Source: an uncultured Clostridia bacterium
GTDB lineage: Bacteria; Bacillota; Clostridia; Christensenellales; Pumilibacteraceae
Assembly (NCBI GenBank): GCA_944363615.1
Contig: CALVUQ010000009.1
Span: 1-55,316, forward strand
Direction: 5' to 3'
DNA: 55,316 bases
The notes under the pieces are model-generated. The model worked only from the letters and a program-made list of their open reading frames with translations. It did not search any database and was not told the origin of the DNA. Positions 1 through 9,465 of this stretch are shown here, in pieces (positions within the stretch are counted from its first letter, which is position 1; every line of letters begins with the position of its first letter). A program made the translations under genes and the position numbers.

Positions 1-2
1 AC

Positions 3-62
3 CAATATAACGACCTGGAGCGCGACGGCAGCCTAACGGTTGAATTTAACCGCAGTTTAAGT
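3..62 (+). CDS. C-terminal end of a gene cut by the window edge
   Basis: An open frame runs from the window start to a TAA at 60-62 and gives a 19-residue tail ending in FNRSLS. A hairpin terminator follows directly, which supports a real gene end. Too little is left to assign a family. Confidence 0.45.
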
Positions 63-66
63 TAAC

Positions 67-102
67 GAAAAACGGTGCTTTGGTTACAAAGTGCCGTTTT
101 TG
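67..102 (+). terminator. Rho-independent terminator of the edge gene
   Basis: A 13-bp stem (AAACGGTGCTTTG with CAAAGTGCCGTTT, two G-U pairs) closes a GTTA loop and runs into a T-rich tail. It starts a few bases after the stop codon of the partial gene. Confidence 0.8.
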
Positions 103-240
103 TCTTGTTCGGTTTATTTGGTATTAAACTTGTTCGGGCTTATTTTATATAAAAAAAGATACCGAGTATCGGCAAAAAATTTATATATACAAAAATCCCC
201 CGCTTGAATTACCGACGGTCAAAATCCGCCGTCACTAATC

Positions 241-292
241 TATCGGGAGATTTATAGTTTTATAAATATCGGGAGATTTATAGTTTTACAAA
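241..292. repeat. Two tandem copies of a 26-bp unit
   Basis: The unit starting TATCGGGAGATTTATAG occurs at 241-266 and 267-292 with one mismatch (T/C near the end). It lies in the AT-rich gap between the edge gene and the end of rqcH. No coding or obvious hairpin role; the rest of 103-336 shows nothing I can name apart from short weak hairpins. Confidence 0.85.
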
Positions 293-336
293 TAAATTAT
301 ACGGCAAAGTACGACTTTCTTATTGTTTCTGTCGTT

Positions 337-2031
337 TTACGGCTTAACGGGTTTTACGTTTACCGTTTTCTGGTGCGTGTAAATTACTTTGCCGGGAGGG
401 GAGCCCGCAGGTTTTTTGACGTATTTTATCAAAGTATAGTCCACCGGCACGTTTTCGGATAAGCTTGCTTTGGAGTAATGTGCCACGTACGCCGCAACGC
501 GGTTTATCGTGTCCTGCGGCACGTTTTCGCCTTGAATCACCCCGTGCGAACCGTGAATTTTCTGAGTATGCAGCCAAAGCCAGCCGCCGTTAGAGGATTT
601 CACGATTTCGTCGTTCTGTATATTGTTTTTTCCTATGACGACCTTTAAGCCGTCTACGGTAAGAGTAATCGGGGAGGAGGGTTTGCGGCGCTTTTTGTCC
701 TTGGATTTTTTGATAAGGCCCGCGCTTTCCATTTCGGCAGCGATTTCGGCGGCGTCGGACTCGTTTTCCACGTTAGACAAAGAAGCAAGCAAAGACTCGT
801 AATAATCCTGCTTTTCCTCGGCTGTGGCAATTTGCTCCTCGGATTTTTCTATGGCCGTTTTTTTCTTGGAGTATGCTTTGAAGTATTTCTGGGCGTTTGC
901 CTGCGGGGACAAACGGGCGTCCAGTTTGATAACCGTTTTTTCGCCCGTGTAGTAATTGTCCGTTTCGGCTTTGTCCATACCCGTCTTAAGTCTGTAAAGG
1001 TTTGCGGTAAGCAGTTCTCCCTTAATCCTGTCCTCTTCGTAATCCAGGCTTTTCAAAACTTTTTCGCGGTAAACCGCCAGACTTTTTTCGTTTTTCTTCA
1101 TCGCGTTTTTGACGACGGAAGTCAGGTTTGCGGTTTTACCGCTTAAAAAACCCGTTTCCGTCCTCGATTTATAAAGGGCGTCGATTGCGGCGCTAATCGA
1201 CGGAAAAGGCACGAACTGCGCGCCCGTGTGGGTGTAGGGCTTTATAAAGCAATCCTTTATTTTGCCTTCTGAAACCGTCACGCACGGGTTCAGAACTTCG
1301 TCCATTGCAGCTGCCGCGCTGAAAAATTTATCTTTACCGTCCGTTACCTGAATGACGGAAGGCTCAAGCGTGCCGAAAGCGTCGTAAACAATTTGCCTTA
1401 AGGAAAGGGGCGCGTAACCGTAAACGTGCGCCATAAGGTAGTCGGCCAGTTTTCCGCCCGTAAAACCGTCAAGCAGTTTTTCCATTCCGCACCTGTTGTC
1501 CGGCGGGATTTTGTCTTTCTGTACGGGCGGCAGGGAATACGTCAGTCCCGGAAGAACGGCGCGCGCGGAGTAGTCGTCAAAGCCCACGTGTTTAAGCGCG
1601 TCGGTGATTTTGCCGTCCTTATCGGTAAGAATAGCGTTGGCGTATTTTCCCAAAAGTTCCACATACAGAACGTAATTTTCTTTATAACCAAGCTCATCGC
1701 TTGCGGTTATCTGAAAAGCTATTATTCTTTCCCTTTTCACGGCGGAAACCGCATTTATCGTGCCGCCGCCGATGTGCTTTCTGAGATGCATTAAAAACGA
1801 GAATGCGGAAAGCGGGTTTTCGGAAGGCTTGTCGGCGATATAGACGCCCGGGCGGGAGGGGTTTACCGAAACGGCAAGATTAAAAGCGCCGCGTTTTTCC
1901 GTTTTCAGCGGGCGGACAAGCAAAAAAACGTCGTCCTTTGAGGGCATGCCGACGCGCTCTATTTTTCCGCCCGAAAGCATATTATTCAGCTCTTTTGCCA
2001 AAGCATTGTAAGTCAAAGCGTCAAAAGGCAT
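337..2031 (-). CDS. rqcH: RqcH / NFACT family ribosome quality control protein
   Basis: 564 aa. Family role: binds stalled 50S subunits carrying peptidyl-tRNA and directs C-terminal alanine tailing of the nascent chain for degradation; older annotations call it fibronectin-binding protein A. The N-terminal NFACT-N domain starts MPFDALTYNALAKEL, a helical coiled-coil middle follows (about residues 300-420), and the C-terminal NFACT-R domain has GKNNIQND and WLHTQKIHGSH. The ATG at 2031 is chosen over a GTG ten codons upstream because GGAG lies six bases before it and the family starts there. It is divergent from tig with a shared promoter region. ClpXP and Lon, the kind of proteases that degrade tagged chains, are encoded next door. 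Confidence 0.93.
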   Translation of the reverse strand: MPFDALTYNALAKELNNMLSGGKIERVGMPSKDDVFLLVRPLKTEKRGAFNLAVSVNPSRPGVYIADKPSENPLSAFSFLMHLRKHIGGGTINAVSAVKRERIIAFQITASDELGYKENYVLYVELLGKYANAILTDKDGKITDALKHVGFDDYSARAVLPGLTYSLPPVQKDKIPPDNRCGMEKLLDGFTGGKLADYLMAHVYGYAPLSLRQIVYDAFGTLEPSVIQVTDGKDKFFSAAAAMDEVLNPCVTVSEGKIKDCFIKPYTHTGAQFVPFPSISAAIDALYKSRTETGFLSGKTANLTSVVKNAMKKNEKSLAVYREKVLKSLDYEEDRIKGELLTANLYRLKTGMDKAETDNYYTGEKTVIKLDARLSPQANAQKYFKAYSKKKTAIEKSEEQIATAEEKQDYYESLLASLSNVENESDAAEIAAEMESAGLIKKSKDKKRRKPSSPITLTVDGLKVVIGKNNIQNDEIVKSSNGGWLWLHTQKIHGSHGVIQGENVPQDTINRVAAYVAHYSKASLSENVPVDYTLIKYVKKPAGSPPGKVIYTHQKTVNVKPVKP

Positions 2032-2066
2032 AAAATTCTCCGATTTTCGCAGTTTTTTCACAGTTA

Positions 2067-2096
2067 ATTATACCTATATTTGAATTACCTTGTCAA
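2067..2096 (-). promoter_or_regulatory. SigA promoter of rqcH
   Basis: On the minus strand TTGACA (2091-2096) and TATAAT (2067-2072) are separated by 18 bp. The -35 box is a mirror image of the tig -35 box six bases away. Confidence 0.85.
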
Positions 2097-2102
2097 TAAA
2101 AA

Positions 2103-2131
2103 TTGACAAACCCTTTTTTATTTGATATTAT
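2103..2131 (+). promoter_or_regulatory. SigA promoter of tig
   Basis: TTGACA (2103-2108), a 17-bp spacer, then TATTAT (2126-2131). The expected start is near 2138, leaving a leader of about 22 nt with GGAGG before the tig ATG. Confidence 0.9.
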
Positions 2132-2159
2132 ATTTAGGTATCAATTTTGGAGGATTAAA

Positions 2160-3572
2160 ATGAACTACACTATCGAAGAATCCAAGGGCGAAGTAAAAAT
2201 CAATTTCGCGCTTACAGCCGAGGAATGGGACGCAAGCCTTAACAAGGCATATCTTAAAAACAAGTCCAAATTCAATATACCGGGATTTCGCAAGGGCCAC
2301 GCCACCAGAAAGATGATCGAGAAGATGTACGGCGAGGGGGTATTCTTCGACGACGCATTCAACGACGCGTTTTATGAAGCTTACTCTAAAGCTTTGTCCG
2401 AGCACGAGGAAATTTTCCCCGTGGACGAGCCCAAAGTGGACATCGACGGCATCAACGCCGACGGAATTGCTTTTCATGCGGTGGTAACGGTGAAGCCCGA
2501 AGTCACTTTAGGCGCATACAAGGGTATTAAAGTCGACAAAGTTGAGTATAATGTTACGGCGGACGACGTTCAGAAGGAGATCGACAGGGCGCTCAAGCAG
2601 GCATCCAGAAAAGTCGAGGTAGAAGGCCGCGCCGTCAAAAACGGCGATATCGTCAATCTCGATTACAGCGGCAGCGTCGACGGCGTAAAATTCGACGGCG
2701 GCACCGCTTCGGGACAGGAACTCGTGATAGGTTCCGGCACCTTTATTCCCGGCTTTGAAGAGCAGATGATCGGCATGAACAAGGGCGAAACCAAGGACCT
2801 TAAAGTGCCTTTCCCCAAGGATTATCACGCCAAGGAGCTTGCAGGCAAGGATTCGGTATTTACCGTCACCGTCAACAAGATTCTCACCGAAGAGATGCCC
2901 GAGCTTAACGACGAGTTTGCAAAAGACGTAAGCAAATTCGATACTCTTGCCGAATACAAGGCGGATATCGAAAAGCGTCTTAAGGAGGCCAACGACCGCA
3001 GGGCCGAGGCCGAAAACGAAAACGCGCTTATCGAGGCGGTTACCAAAGACGCCGTCGTCGATATTCCGCAGTGCATGATCGACAGCCAGATCGATTATCT
3101 CGTCCGCGATATGGAGTACAGACTTATGTACATGTATCAGGGCATGAAGCTTGAGGATTATCTCAAGTATACCGGCAGCAATATGGAGGAGCTGAGAAAG
3201 AGCAAAGCGGAAGAAGCCAAGCGCGACGTAAAAATCCGTCTTGTTCTCGAGGCGATAATCAAGGCCGAAAATCTGGACGTTACGGATGAGGAGCTTAACG
3301 CGGAAATCGCCAAAGTGGCGGAAGCGGCAGGTAAAAACGCGGAAGAATACCGTAAGGGCATGGACGAGCGCCAGCTTTCCTACATGAAAAACGATATTCT
3401 CATGAAGAAACTCATTGCTTTCTTAAAGGAAAACAACACGTTTGAACTTAAAAAAGCGGAGAAAAAGCCCGCGGCGAAAAAGTCGGCTAAGTCCGCCGAA
3501 ACCGCAGCCAAAGAGGAAAAGCCCGCGGCAAAGAAAACCGCGGCAAAGAAAACCACCGAAGACAAAGAATAA
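2160..3572 (+). CDS. tig: Trigger factor, ribosome-bound chaperone and prolyl isomerase
   Basis: 470 aa. Binds at the ribosomal exit tunnel and shields nascent chains. The N-terminal ribosome-binding domain holds the signature NIPGFRKGHATRKMIEK (about residues 39-55). An FKBP-type isomerase domain follows (about 150-245: GDIVNLDYSG, IPGFEEQMIGM), then the helical C-terminal chaperone arms. The ATG at 2160 has GGAGG at good distance; an in-frame upstream codon at 2103 falls inside the -35 box and cannot be used. Odd feature: the last ~37 residues are a Lys/Ala/Glu-rich low-complexity tail beyond the usual end. tig-clpP-clpX is a widespread gene order. Confidence 0.97.
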   Translation: MNYTIEESKGEVKINFALTAEEWDASLNKAYLKNKSKFNIPGFRKGHATRKMIEKMYGEGVFFDDAFNDAFYEAYSKALSEHEEIFPVDEPKVDIDGINADGIAFHAVVTVKPEVTLGAYKGIKVDKVEYNVTADDVQKEIDRALKQASRKVEVEGRAVKNGDIVNLDYSGSVDGVKFDGGTASGQELVIGSGTFIPGFEEQMIGMNKGETKDLKVPFPKDYHAKELAGKDSVFTVTVNKILTEEMPELNDEFAKDVSKFDTLAEYKADIEKRLKEANDRRAEAENENALIEAVTKDAVVDIPQCMIDSQIDYLVRDMEYRLMYMYQGMKLEDYLKYTGSNMEELRKSKAEEAKRDVKIRLVLEAIIKAENLDVTDEELNAEIAKVAEAAGKNAEEYRKGMDERQLSYMKNDILMKKLIAFLKENNTFELKKAEKKPAAKKSAKSAETAAKEEKPAAKKTAAKKTTEDKE

Positions 3573-3603
3573 CTTTTTTTACTCAACACAGGGAGGTTTT
3601 TAA

Positions 3604-4197
3604 ATGATTAAAAACAATCTCGTCCCCATGGTTATCGAGCAGACCAACAGGGGTGAAAGATCTTACGACATTTATTCGCGCTTGCTTGAAGACCGCATAG
3701 TGTTTCTTACGGGCGAAGTAAACGACATCAGCGCGGACATCGTAATAGCTCAGCTTATATATCTTGAAGGCAAGGATCCCGACAAGGACATCAGTCTTTA
3801 TATCAACAGCCCGGGCGGAAGCGTTACGGCGGGAATGGGTATTTACGACACCATGAACTACATCAAATGCGACGTAAGTACCATCTGCGTCGGAATGGCG
3901 GCGTCCATGGGCGCGTTTTTGCTGTCGTCCGGCGCCAAAGGCAAGCGTTATACGCTGCCCAACAGCGAGATTATGATCCATCAGCCGCTTGGCGGCGCGC
4001 AAGGTCAGGCCAGCGACATAGCCATTCAGGCGGAGCATATTCTGAAAATAAAGCAACGCATGAACAGAATCCTTGCAGACAACACGTCCCAGCCCTTGGA
4101 AAAAATCGAAAAAGACGTGGATCGCGACTTCTACATGAGTGCGGAAGAGGCGCTTGCATACGGGCTTGTGGACAAAATTTTCGATAAAAGACAATAG
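3604..4197 (+). CDS. clpP: ClpP, ATP-dependent Clp protease proteolytic subunit
   Basis: 197 aa, normal length. Forms the tetradecameric serine-protease barrel fed by ClpX and other Clp ATPases. The catalytic triad is visible: Ser101 in GMAASMGAF, His126 in IMIHQPLGG and Asp175 in DVDRDFYM. The substrate-binding strand [12 protein letters not shown] is intact. A strong GGGAGG precedes the ATG, 31 bp after tig, so it is probably cotranscribed with tig and clpX. Confidence 0.98.
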   Translation: MIKNNLVPMVIEQTNRGERSYDIYSRLLEDRIVFLTGEVNDISADIVIAQLIYLEGKDPDKDISLYINSPGGSVTAGMGIYDTMNYIKCDVSTICVGMAASMGAFLLSSGAKGKRYTLPNSEIMIHQPLGGAQGQASDIAIQAEHILKIKQRMNRILADNTSQPLEKIEKDVDRDFYMSAEEALAYGLVDKIFDKRQ

Positions 4198-4212
4198 GGA
4201 GCGACAAATTCA

Positions 4213-5469
4213 TTGATAACAAAAAGTTTAGAACCCAGATGTTCGTTCTGCGATAAGCCCCAATCTCAGGTAAAACAACTCGTCACGGGGCCCAACGGCG
4301 TCAATATCTGCGACGAATGTATCGAGCTTTGCGCGCACATGATTGCCAAAGAAGAGGAAGCCGCTCAACCCGAATCGGTCAAACTTCCCACTCCCGCGGA
4401 AATCATGCAGCGGCTTAACGATTACATTATCGGCCAGGACGAAGCTAAAAGGGTGCTTTGCGTTGCGGTTTACAACCATTATAAACGCATCGAATACAAT
4501 AAGCGTGCGGCGGCGAAAGGCGTCAGACAGGACGACATAGAGCTTAAAAAGAGTAATATACTGATGCTGGGGCCCACTGGTTGCGGCAAAACTCTGCTTG
4601 CGCAAACGCTGTCCAAAATTCTGAATGTGCCCTTTGCAGTCGCGGACGCAACCACGCTTACAGAAGCCGGCTACGTCGGAGAAGACGTAGAAAACGTTCT
4701 TTTAAAGCTCATACAGAATGCCGATTACGATATCGCCAAAGCGGAAAAAGGCATAATTTACATCGACGAAATCGATAAAATCGCCAGGAAATCGGAAAAC
4801 GTAAGCATTACGCGCGACGTTTCGGGCGAAGGCGTGCAGCAGGCGCTTCTGAAAATCGTCGAAAGCACAGTCGCGTCCGTTCCTCCTCAGGGCGGAAGAA
4901 AGCATCCCCAACAGGAATGTTTGCAGATAGATACAACGAATATACTGTTCATTTTCGGCGGGGCGTTCGTAGGACTGGACAAAATCATCGAAAAGCGTCT
5001 CAACTCGTCTTCACTCGGTTTCGGCGGGGAACTTAAGGCGAAAAAAGAGGATACCGACGAGGCGCTTAAAAATCTTCAGCCGCAGGATCTTATAAAATTC
5101 GGACTTATACCCGAATTCATTGGCAGGGTTCCAGTCACCGTCAGTCTTTCGGCGCTTGACGAAAACGCGCTGGTAAGAATTCTGACCGAGCCTAAGGACG
5201 CGCTTGTAAAGCAGTATGTAAAGCTGCTTGAAATGGACGGAGTGGAACTTTCCTTCGAGGACGAAGCGGTGCACGCCATTGCGCACAGAGCAATCGAGCT
5301 TAATACGGGCGCCCGCGGACTAAGGTCCATAATGGAAGACTGCATGCTGGATACCATGTACGAGACGCCCGAAAACAAGAATATCAAAAAAATAGTAGTT
5401 ACTAAAGACGCAATTCTGAAAAAAGCCAAGCCGCTTGTCATAAGGGCGGAAAACGGCAAAACTGCGTAA
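4213..5469 (+). CDS. clpX: ClpX, substrate-unfolding ATPase of ClpXP
   Basis: 418 aa. AAA+ unfoldase that recognises and threads substrates into ClpP. The N-terminal zinc-binding domain has the CxxC...CxxC pattern (CSFC and CDEC). Walker A is GPTGCGKT, the pore loop GYVGED, Walker B IIYIDEID, and the ClpP-binding loop region contains LGFGG. The start appears to be TTG at 4213, with AGGGAG 11 nt upstream overlapping the clpP stop; no ATG lies before the zinc domain. Only 15 bp separate it from clpP. Confidence 0.97.
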   Translation: MITKSLEPRCSFCDKPQSQVKQLVTGPNGVNICDECIELCAHMIAKEEEAAQPESVKLPTPAEIMQRLNDYIIGQDEAKRVLCVAVYNHYKRIEYNKRAAAKGVRQDDIELKKSNILMLGPTGCGKTLLAQTLSKILNVPFAVADATTLTEAGYVGEDVENVLLKLIQNADYDIAKAEKGIIYIDEIDKIARKSENVSITRDVSGEGVQQALLKIVESTVASVPPQGGRKHPQQECLQIDTTNILFIFGGAFVGLDKIIEKRLNSSSLGFGGELKAKKEDTDEALKNLQPQDLIKFGLIPEFIGRVPVTVSLSALDENALVRILTEPKDALVKQYVKLLEMDGVELSFEDEAVHAIAHRAIELNTGARGLRSIMEDCMLDTMYETPENKNIKKIVVTKDAILKKAKPLVIRAENGKTA

Positions 5470-5478
5470 AGGAACTGT

Positions 5479-5519
5479 GAGAGGTTGTTATCCGTTATAG
5501 AAGCGGAGGGCAACCTCTC
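5479..5519 (+). terminator. Hairpin after clpX
   Basis: A 9-bp perfect stem (GAGAGGTTG with CAACCTCTC) encloses a smaller TCCG/CGGA stem. The run of T after it is weak, so it may be a poor terminator or a 3'-end stabiliser of the tig-clpP-clpX message. Confidence 0.5.
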
Positions 5520-5587
5520 GGTGTATTTGACGGTTTTTATGCGTATCATCAGTTTCGGAAGCATAAATAAGATAAATTTTCAAAAGG

Positions 5588-5616
5588 TTGTATTTTTAAA
5601 CTTTTTGTGTTATACT
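5588..5616 (+). promoter_or_regulatory. SigA promoter of lon
   Basis: TTGTAT (5588-5593), 17-bp spacer, TATACT (5611-5616); start expected near 5623. No CIRCE inverted repeat or CtsR-like site is seen around it. Confidence 0.75.
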
Positions 5617-5649
5617 GTTTTTCCGAAAGGAAAATTTCATTAACCTGTA

Positions 5650-5690
5650 TTTGATCGCCGCCATGGTGCTGCGGTTAAATCAAAGGGAGG
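5650..5690 (+). promoter_or_regulatory. Hairpin abutting the lon ribosome-binding site
   Basis: TTTGAT pairs with ATCAAA and an inner CCGC pairs with GCGG, so the 5' leader of lon folds into a stem that ends on the base before the GGGAGG Shine-Dalgarno (5685-5690). This is a candidate translational control element such as a temperature-sensitive hairpin; that role is inference. Confidence 0.4.
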
Positions 5691-5699
5691 CATAAATAT

Positions 5700-8054
5700 A
5701 TGGATGAACTTAATCTTGATAATATTTTAGACGGAGAAAAGGCGGTAATGCCTAAAATCTCCGCATATAAAATGGTTGCACTGAGAGGAGTGGTGGTATT
5801 TCCTACCCAGACTCTTCATTTCGACGTTGGCAGGGACAAATCCATGCTTGCATTGGAGCGGGCAAAGGCCGACAACGAAAACATTTTCCTCGTGGCGCAG
5901 AAGGAAGCCGCCGTGTCTAACCCTTCGGAAAACGATATCTACAGGGTGGGCGTAGTTGCGCGGATTCAGCAAATAATAAAACTGCCCAACGATACCGCAA
6001 GAGTAATGGTTACGGGGCTGGAACGTATGGTTATAGACAATTACGTTTCTACTTTCCCGTGTTTCGAAGTTGCTTTGTCGCCGTTTCCGACCGTTGCGTC
6101 GGACGAGGAAGAGGTTAAGGCGGTAAAACGCGCGATCAGCGATCAGCTGGACAGCTTTCTTAAGCTTGACCACAAGATTCCCAAGGAAAATCTTCCGCTT
6201 CTCAAGACCGACGACACCGAAAAATTCATTGCCGCGGCGTCTGCGTTCGTATTCGATAAGGACGTGGACCGTCAGGATTTGCTGGAAACGAACAACGTTT
6301 ACGACCAGCTTGAAAAAATTTATACCCGGCTTGTGGCTCTTTGCGAAATTCTGGCGGCGGAAAAACGAATTGCGCTTAAGGTGCGCGAAAGCGTGGATAA
6401 AAATCAGAAGGAATATTATCTTCGCGAGCAGATAAAAGCCATTCATTCGGAGCTTGGCGACGACGAGGAGGAGATAGAGCAGTTCCGCAAAAAGGCGGCT
6501 GAGAAAAATCTTCCCGATTACGCCAGGGAAAAGCTGGAAAAGGAGCTGGGAAGAATGGACAAAATGTCGCCTACTTCCCCCGAAGCGGGCGTCATACGCA
6601 CTTATGTCGAATGGATGCTCGATCTGCCGTGGAACGAGTCTACAACCGATCCCATTGACCTTGCCAAAGCCGAGGAGATTCTGAACGAAGATCACTACGG
6701 CCTTAATAAGGTTAAGGAGCGCATAATAGAATATCTTGCCGTACACAGCCTCAGCGGGAATCTGAAAGGCGCGATTCTGTGCTTTGTGGGTCCTCCCGGA
6801 GTGGGCAAGACCAGTATAGTTTCCTCAATTGCGCGCGCGGCGGGCAGAAAGCTGGTGCAGATGTCGCTGGGCGGCGTGCGTGACGAGGCGGAAATTCGCG
6901 GTCACAGGCGTACCTATATCGGCGCCATGCCGGGAAGAATTTTAAGCGGTATGAAAACGGCGGGGGTAAACAATCCCGTGTTTTTGCTGGACGAAATAGA
7001 CAAGATGTCCAGCGACTTCCGCGGCGATCCCGCAAGCGCGATGCTGGAAGTGCTGGACCCCAACCAGAATTCGCAGTTTAAAGACCACTATCTGGAAATC
7101 CCGTACGATTTGTCCAAAACCATGTTCGTCTGCACGGCCAACACGCTGGAAACCATTCCCGCGCCCCTTCTCGACAGGATGGAGGTAATCGAGCTTAGCG
7201 GTTACACCTACGCGGAGAAACTTCAGATAGCTAAACGTTATCTTTTCCCCAAGCAGCTTGAGGCAAACGGCATGAGAAAAGGCAGCATAACCGTACCCGA
7301 CTCGGTGATGAACGAAATAATTTCGGGCTACACTCGCGAAAGCGGGGTCAGAAATCTGGAGCGCGAAATTGCCACGGTTATAAGAAAAATTGCCGTAAAA
7401 GTAGTTAATAGCGGCAAAAAGGACGCAGTGTTCAAGGTAAAGGCATCCGATCTTGCAACCTATCTCGGGCCCGCAAAATACAAGGATAATCTTAAAAACG
7501 AGGACGACGCAGTGGGTCTTGTTACGGGCCTTGCGTGGACCAGTGTGGGCGGCGTTACACTTAACATAGAGGTGGCGCTTATTCCTGACGGCAAAGGAGA
7601 AATTACGCTTACCGGCAACATGGGCGACGTAATGAAGGAATCGGCGCGCACCGCATTGTCGCTTGTTCGCAGCCGTAGCAAAAGGTACAACATCGATAAG
7701 GAAATGTTTACCTCTTACGATATTCACATTCACATCCCCGAAGGGGCGACGCCCAAAGACGGCCCCAGCGCGGGCATAACGCTTGCAACCGCCATTCTTT
7801 CGGCGCTGACGGGCAAAAAAGTCAGCCGCGACATTGCCATGACGGGCGAAATAACGCTGCTTGGTAACGTGCTTGCCATAGGCGGATTAAAGGAAAAATC
7901 TCTTGCGGCGTTCCGCAGCGGAGTGAAAACTCTGATAATTCCCAAAGAAAACGAAAAAGACCTTACCGAAATACCCGACGAGGTCAAGAAAAACGTTCAG
8001 ATATTGCTTGTTTCAAAAATCGACGAGGTTTTCGACGCGGCAATAATAAAATAA
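5700..8054 (+). CDS. lon: Lon (LonA) ATP-dependent protease
   Basis: 784 aa, full length for LonA. Degrades misfolded and regulatory proteins. Domains: N-terminal substrate-binding LON domain (about 20-210), helical linker, AAA+ module with Walker [10 protein letters not shown] (about 364-372) and Walker [11 protein letters not shown], then the C-terminal protease domain with Ser690 in DGPSAG and the partner Lys near 733 in GGLKEKS. The ATG follows GGGAGG by nine bases. It has its own promoter and leader hairpin, and engB follows 15 bp after the stop. Confidence 0.98.
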   Translation: MDELNLDNILDGEKAVMPKISAYKMVALRGVVVFPTQTLHFDVGRDKSMLALERAKADNENIFLVAQKEAAVSNPSENDIYRVGVVARIQQIIKLPNDTARVMVTGLERMVIDNYVSTFPCFEVALSPFPTVASDEEEVKAVKRAISDQLDSFLKLDHKIPKENLPLLKTDDTEKFIAAASAFVFDKDVDRQDLLETNNVYDQLEKIYTRLVALCEILAAEKRIALKVRESVDKNQKEYYLREQIKAIHSELGDDEEEIEQFRKKAAEKNLPDYAREKLEKELGRMDKMSPTSPEAGVIRTYVEWMLDLPWNESTTDPIDLAKAEEILNEDHYGLNKVKERIIEYLAVHSLSGNLKGAILCFVGPPGVGKTSIVSSIARAAGRKLVQMSLGGVRDEAEIRGHRRTYIGAMPGRILSGMKTAGVNNPVFLLDEIDKMSSDFRGDPASAMLEVLDPNQNSQFKDHYLEIPYDLSKTMFVCTANTLETIPAPLLDRMEVIELSGYTYAEKLQIAKRYLFPKQLEANGMRKGSITVPDSVMNEIISGYTRESGVRNLEREIATVIRKIAVKVVNSGKKDAVFKVKASDLATYLGPAKYKDNLKNEDDAVGLVTGLAWTSVGGVTLNIEVALIPDGKGEITLTGNMGDVMKESARTALSLVRSRSKRYNIDKEMFTSYDIHIHIPEGATPKDGPSAGITLATAILSALTGKKVSRDIAMTGEITLLGNVLAIGGLKEKSLAAFRSGVKTLIIPKENEKDLTEIPDEVKKNVQILLVSKIDEVFDAAIIK

Positions 8055-8069
8055 CCGAGGATAAACTAA

Positions 8070-8660
8070 ATGCTTATTAAAAACGCGCGATTCGTCACGG
8101 GATTTGCTTCCGGACAAAAATATTCGGAATACGCCGCAGATTGTCCCATACCGGAAATCTGCGTTGTCGGCAGATCCAATGTCGGTAAATCCACGTTTAT
8201 AAACATGCTTGCGGGGCAAAACAAGCTTGCAAGGACTTCTTCGACGCCGGGAAGGACAAGACTTATCAACATTTTCGACTTTAACAACGGCGCGTTCAGA
8301 CTTGCGGATTTACCTGGTTACGGCTTTGCGCTTGCATCCAAATCGGAAAGAGAAGATTGGGGCGGGCTTATAGAGGATTACCTTCAGTATTCGCCCAATC
8401 TAAAGCATACGCTTTTGCTTGTGGACAGCCGTCATCTTCCCACGCGTCAGGACGTGGAGATGACCGAATATCTTTATTATTACCGCATGCCGTTTACGGT
8501 AGTAGCCACCAAATGCGACAAACTGAAAAAATCCGCGCTTTCACGCAATATTTCCGATATTGCCGCCGCGCTTAAGATAGGCCGCGACAACGTTATTGCG
8601 TCAGACGTGTCGGGCCTTGGGCGCGATAAAATCTGCGAAAAAATCGAAAGCGTTTTGTAA
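8070..8660 (+). CDS. engB: EngB/YsxC ribosome-biogenesis GTPase
   Basis: 196 aa. Small TRAFAC GTPase needed for late 50S assembly. Motifs: G1 GRSNVGKST (about 31-39), switch region TPGRT, G3 DLPGYG, G4 TKCDK. It follows lon closely, and a lon-engB order is common in Firmicutes. The Shine-Dalgarno is weak (CGAGG region), which fits translation coupled to lon. Confidence 0.96.
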   Translation: MLIKNARFVTGFASGQKYSEYAADCPIPEICVVGRSNVGKSTFINMLAGQNKLARTSSTPGRTRLINIFDFNNGAFRLADLPGYGFALASKSEREDWGGLIEDYLQYSPNLKHTLLLVDSRHLPTRQDVEMTEYLYYYRMPFTVVATKCDKLKKSALSRNISDIAAALKIGRDNVIASDVSGLGRDKICEKIESVL

Positions 8661-8758
8661 AGCAAACCGCATATCATTAAAAGATAACAAGTAACAACAC
8701 AATACTTCCCGAAATAGAATGTTAAAGTAAACGTCTGTTTAAGGGAGGTATTTTTTTT

Positions 8759-9373
8759 ATGACCAACACAAAAGCGGCGGGCAGAATTTACGGTAACCCT
8801 CTTTGCGGGCTGTGCGAAAGAGTGTGTATAGAGGTTAAAAAAATTTTCGACGGCTGTATTACAAGGATAGGAAACATTCCTTACACGATTCAGCTGAGTA
8901 ATTTCACGCCCGGCACGGTGCAGCCTTATACATATGTGACTTCACGCAACAGCGGCGCTTCCGTCGTAAGCGATCTTGTCGTGATTCCCGTCCGGGAAAG
9001 GCGCTCGCGGCTGCGTTTTACCGTAACCACGCCCATCACCGTTTATTATACCGATTCACTGGGCGCAAGCGGCTCGGCAACGGGTAATCTCGTGATAAAC
9101 AGGGATATAGTGCTTTCCGTTCCCGAAGCGTCCGTTTTGCCGTATTTTGTCGAGGCGGCTACAAGCGTTACGGGCAACGTCGGCGCGTTCAATTCGGACG
9201 GAACAAGCGTGACTGTTACTCCGTGCATAGTGCAGATAGTGCGCGTGGCGGCAAACGTGGAGATTCTGGTACCTTCATACGGTTATTGCGAATATCCCGA
9301 GGTAGAGGAGTTTGCCGAAAAAGATTGCGAAGGAGTCTTCGGTTTGCCTGTTTTTCCGCCGTCGTTTACTTAA
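8759..9373 (+). CDS. Unrecognised Cys-containing beta-rich protein
   Basis: 204 aa, family not recognised with certainty. A perfect GGGAGGT precedes the ATG, so it is well translated. The N-terminus has a compact cysteine group, PLCGLCERVC plus Cys33 (C16, C19, C23, C33), followed by VKKIFDGC, then about 140 residues rich in Thr, Val, Ser and Gly with alternating hydrophobics, as expected for beta sandwiches. Further Cys lie at 156, 177 and 190. There is no signal peptide or membrane segment. The V-x-V-x-K-[IV]-[FY]-D stretch vaguely recalls spore-surface proteins of the DUF3794/SPOCS sort, and a spore or coat role is a guess. It stands alone between engB and the metallophosphoesterase. Confidence 0.8.
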   Translation: MTNTKAAGRIYGNPLCGLCERVCIEVKKIFDGCITRIGNIPYTIQLSNFTPGTVQPYTYVTSRNSGASVVSDLVVIPVRERRSRLRFTVTTPITVYYTDSLGASGSATGNLVINRDIVLSVPEASVLPYFVEAATSVTGNVGAFNSDGTSVTVTPCIVQIVRVAANVEILVPSYGYCEYPEVEEFAEKDCEGVFGLPVFPPSFT

Positions 9374-9430
9374 CGAAGGCTTTTCGGGGTTTAAACCTGT
9401 TCATATTTTCAAGTATTGTAAAACAAACGT

Positions 9431-9459
9431 TTGCAAAAATGCCTTACGTTTGATATAAT
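9431..9459 (+). promoter_or_regulatory. SigA promoter giving a leaderless mRNA
   Basis: TTGCAA (9431-9436), 17-bp spacer, TATAAT (9454-9459). Only six bases separate the -10 box from the ATG at 9466, so the transcript should start at or within a base of the start codon. No Shine-Dalgarno is present. Confidence 0.85.
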
Positions 9460-9465
9460 ACAGAA

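Noticed and set aside
5520..5690. CIRCE or CtsR operator upstream of lon
   Set aside because: Looked for TTAGCACTC-N9-GAGTGCTAA and CtsR heptad repeats; not present.
5727..6746. 339-codon open frame antisense to lon
   Set aside because: The lon protein is full length and conserved on the + strand; the antisense frame has no ribosome-binding site or domain and reflects codon bias.
6942..7733. 263-codon open frame antisense to lon
   Set aside because: Covers the conserved AAA+ and protease parts of lon; no support of its own.
8640..8758. Sporulation promoter for the Cys-rich protein
   Set aside because: CATA-like stretches occur but none combines a fitting -35 and spacing for sigma-E, G or K.
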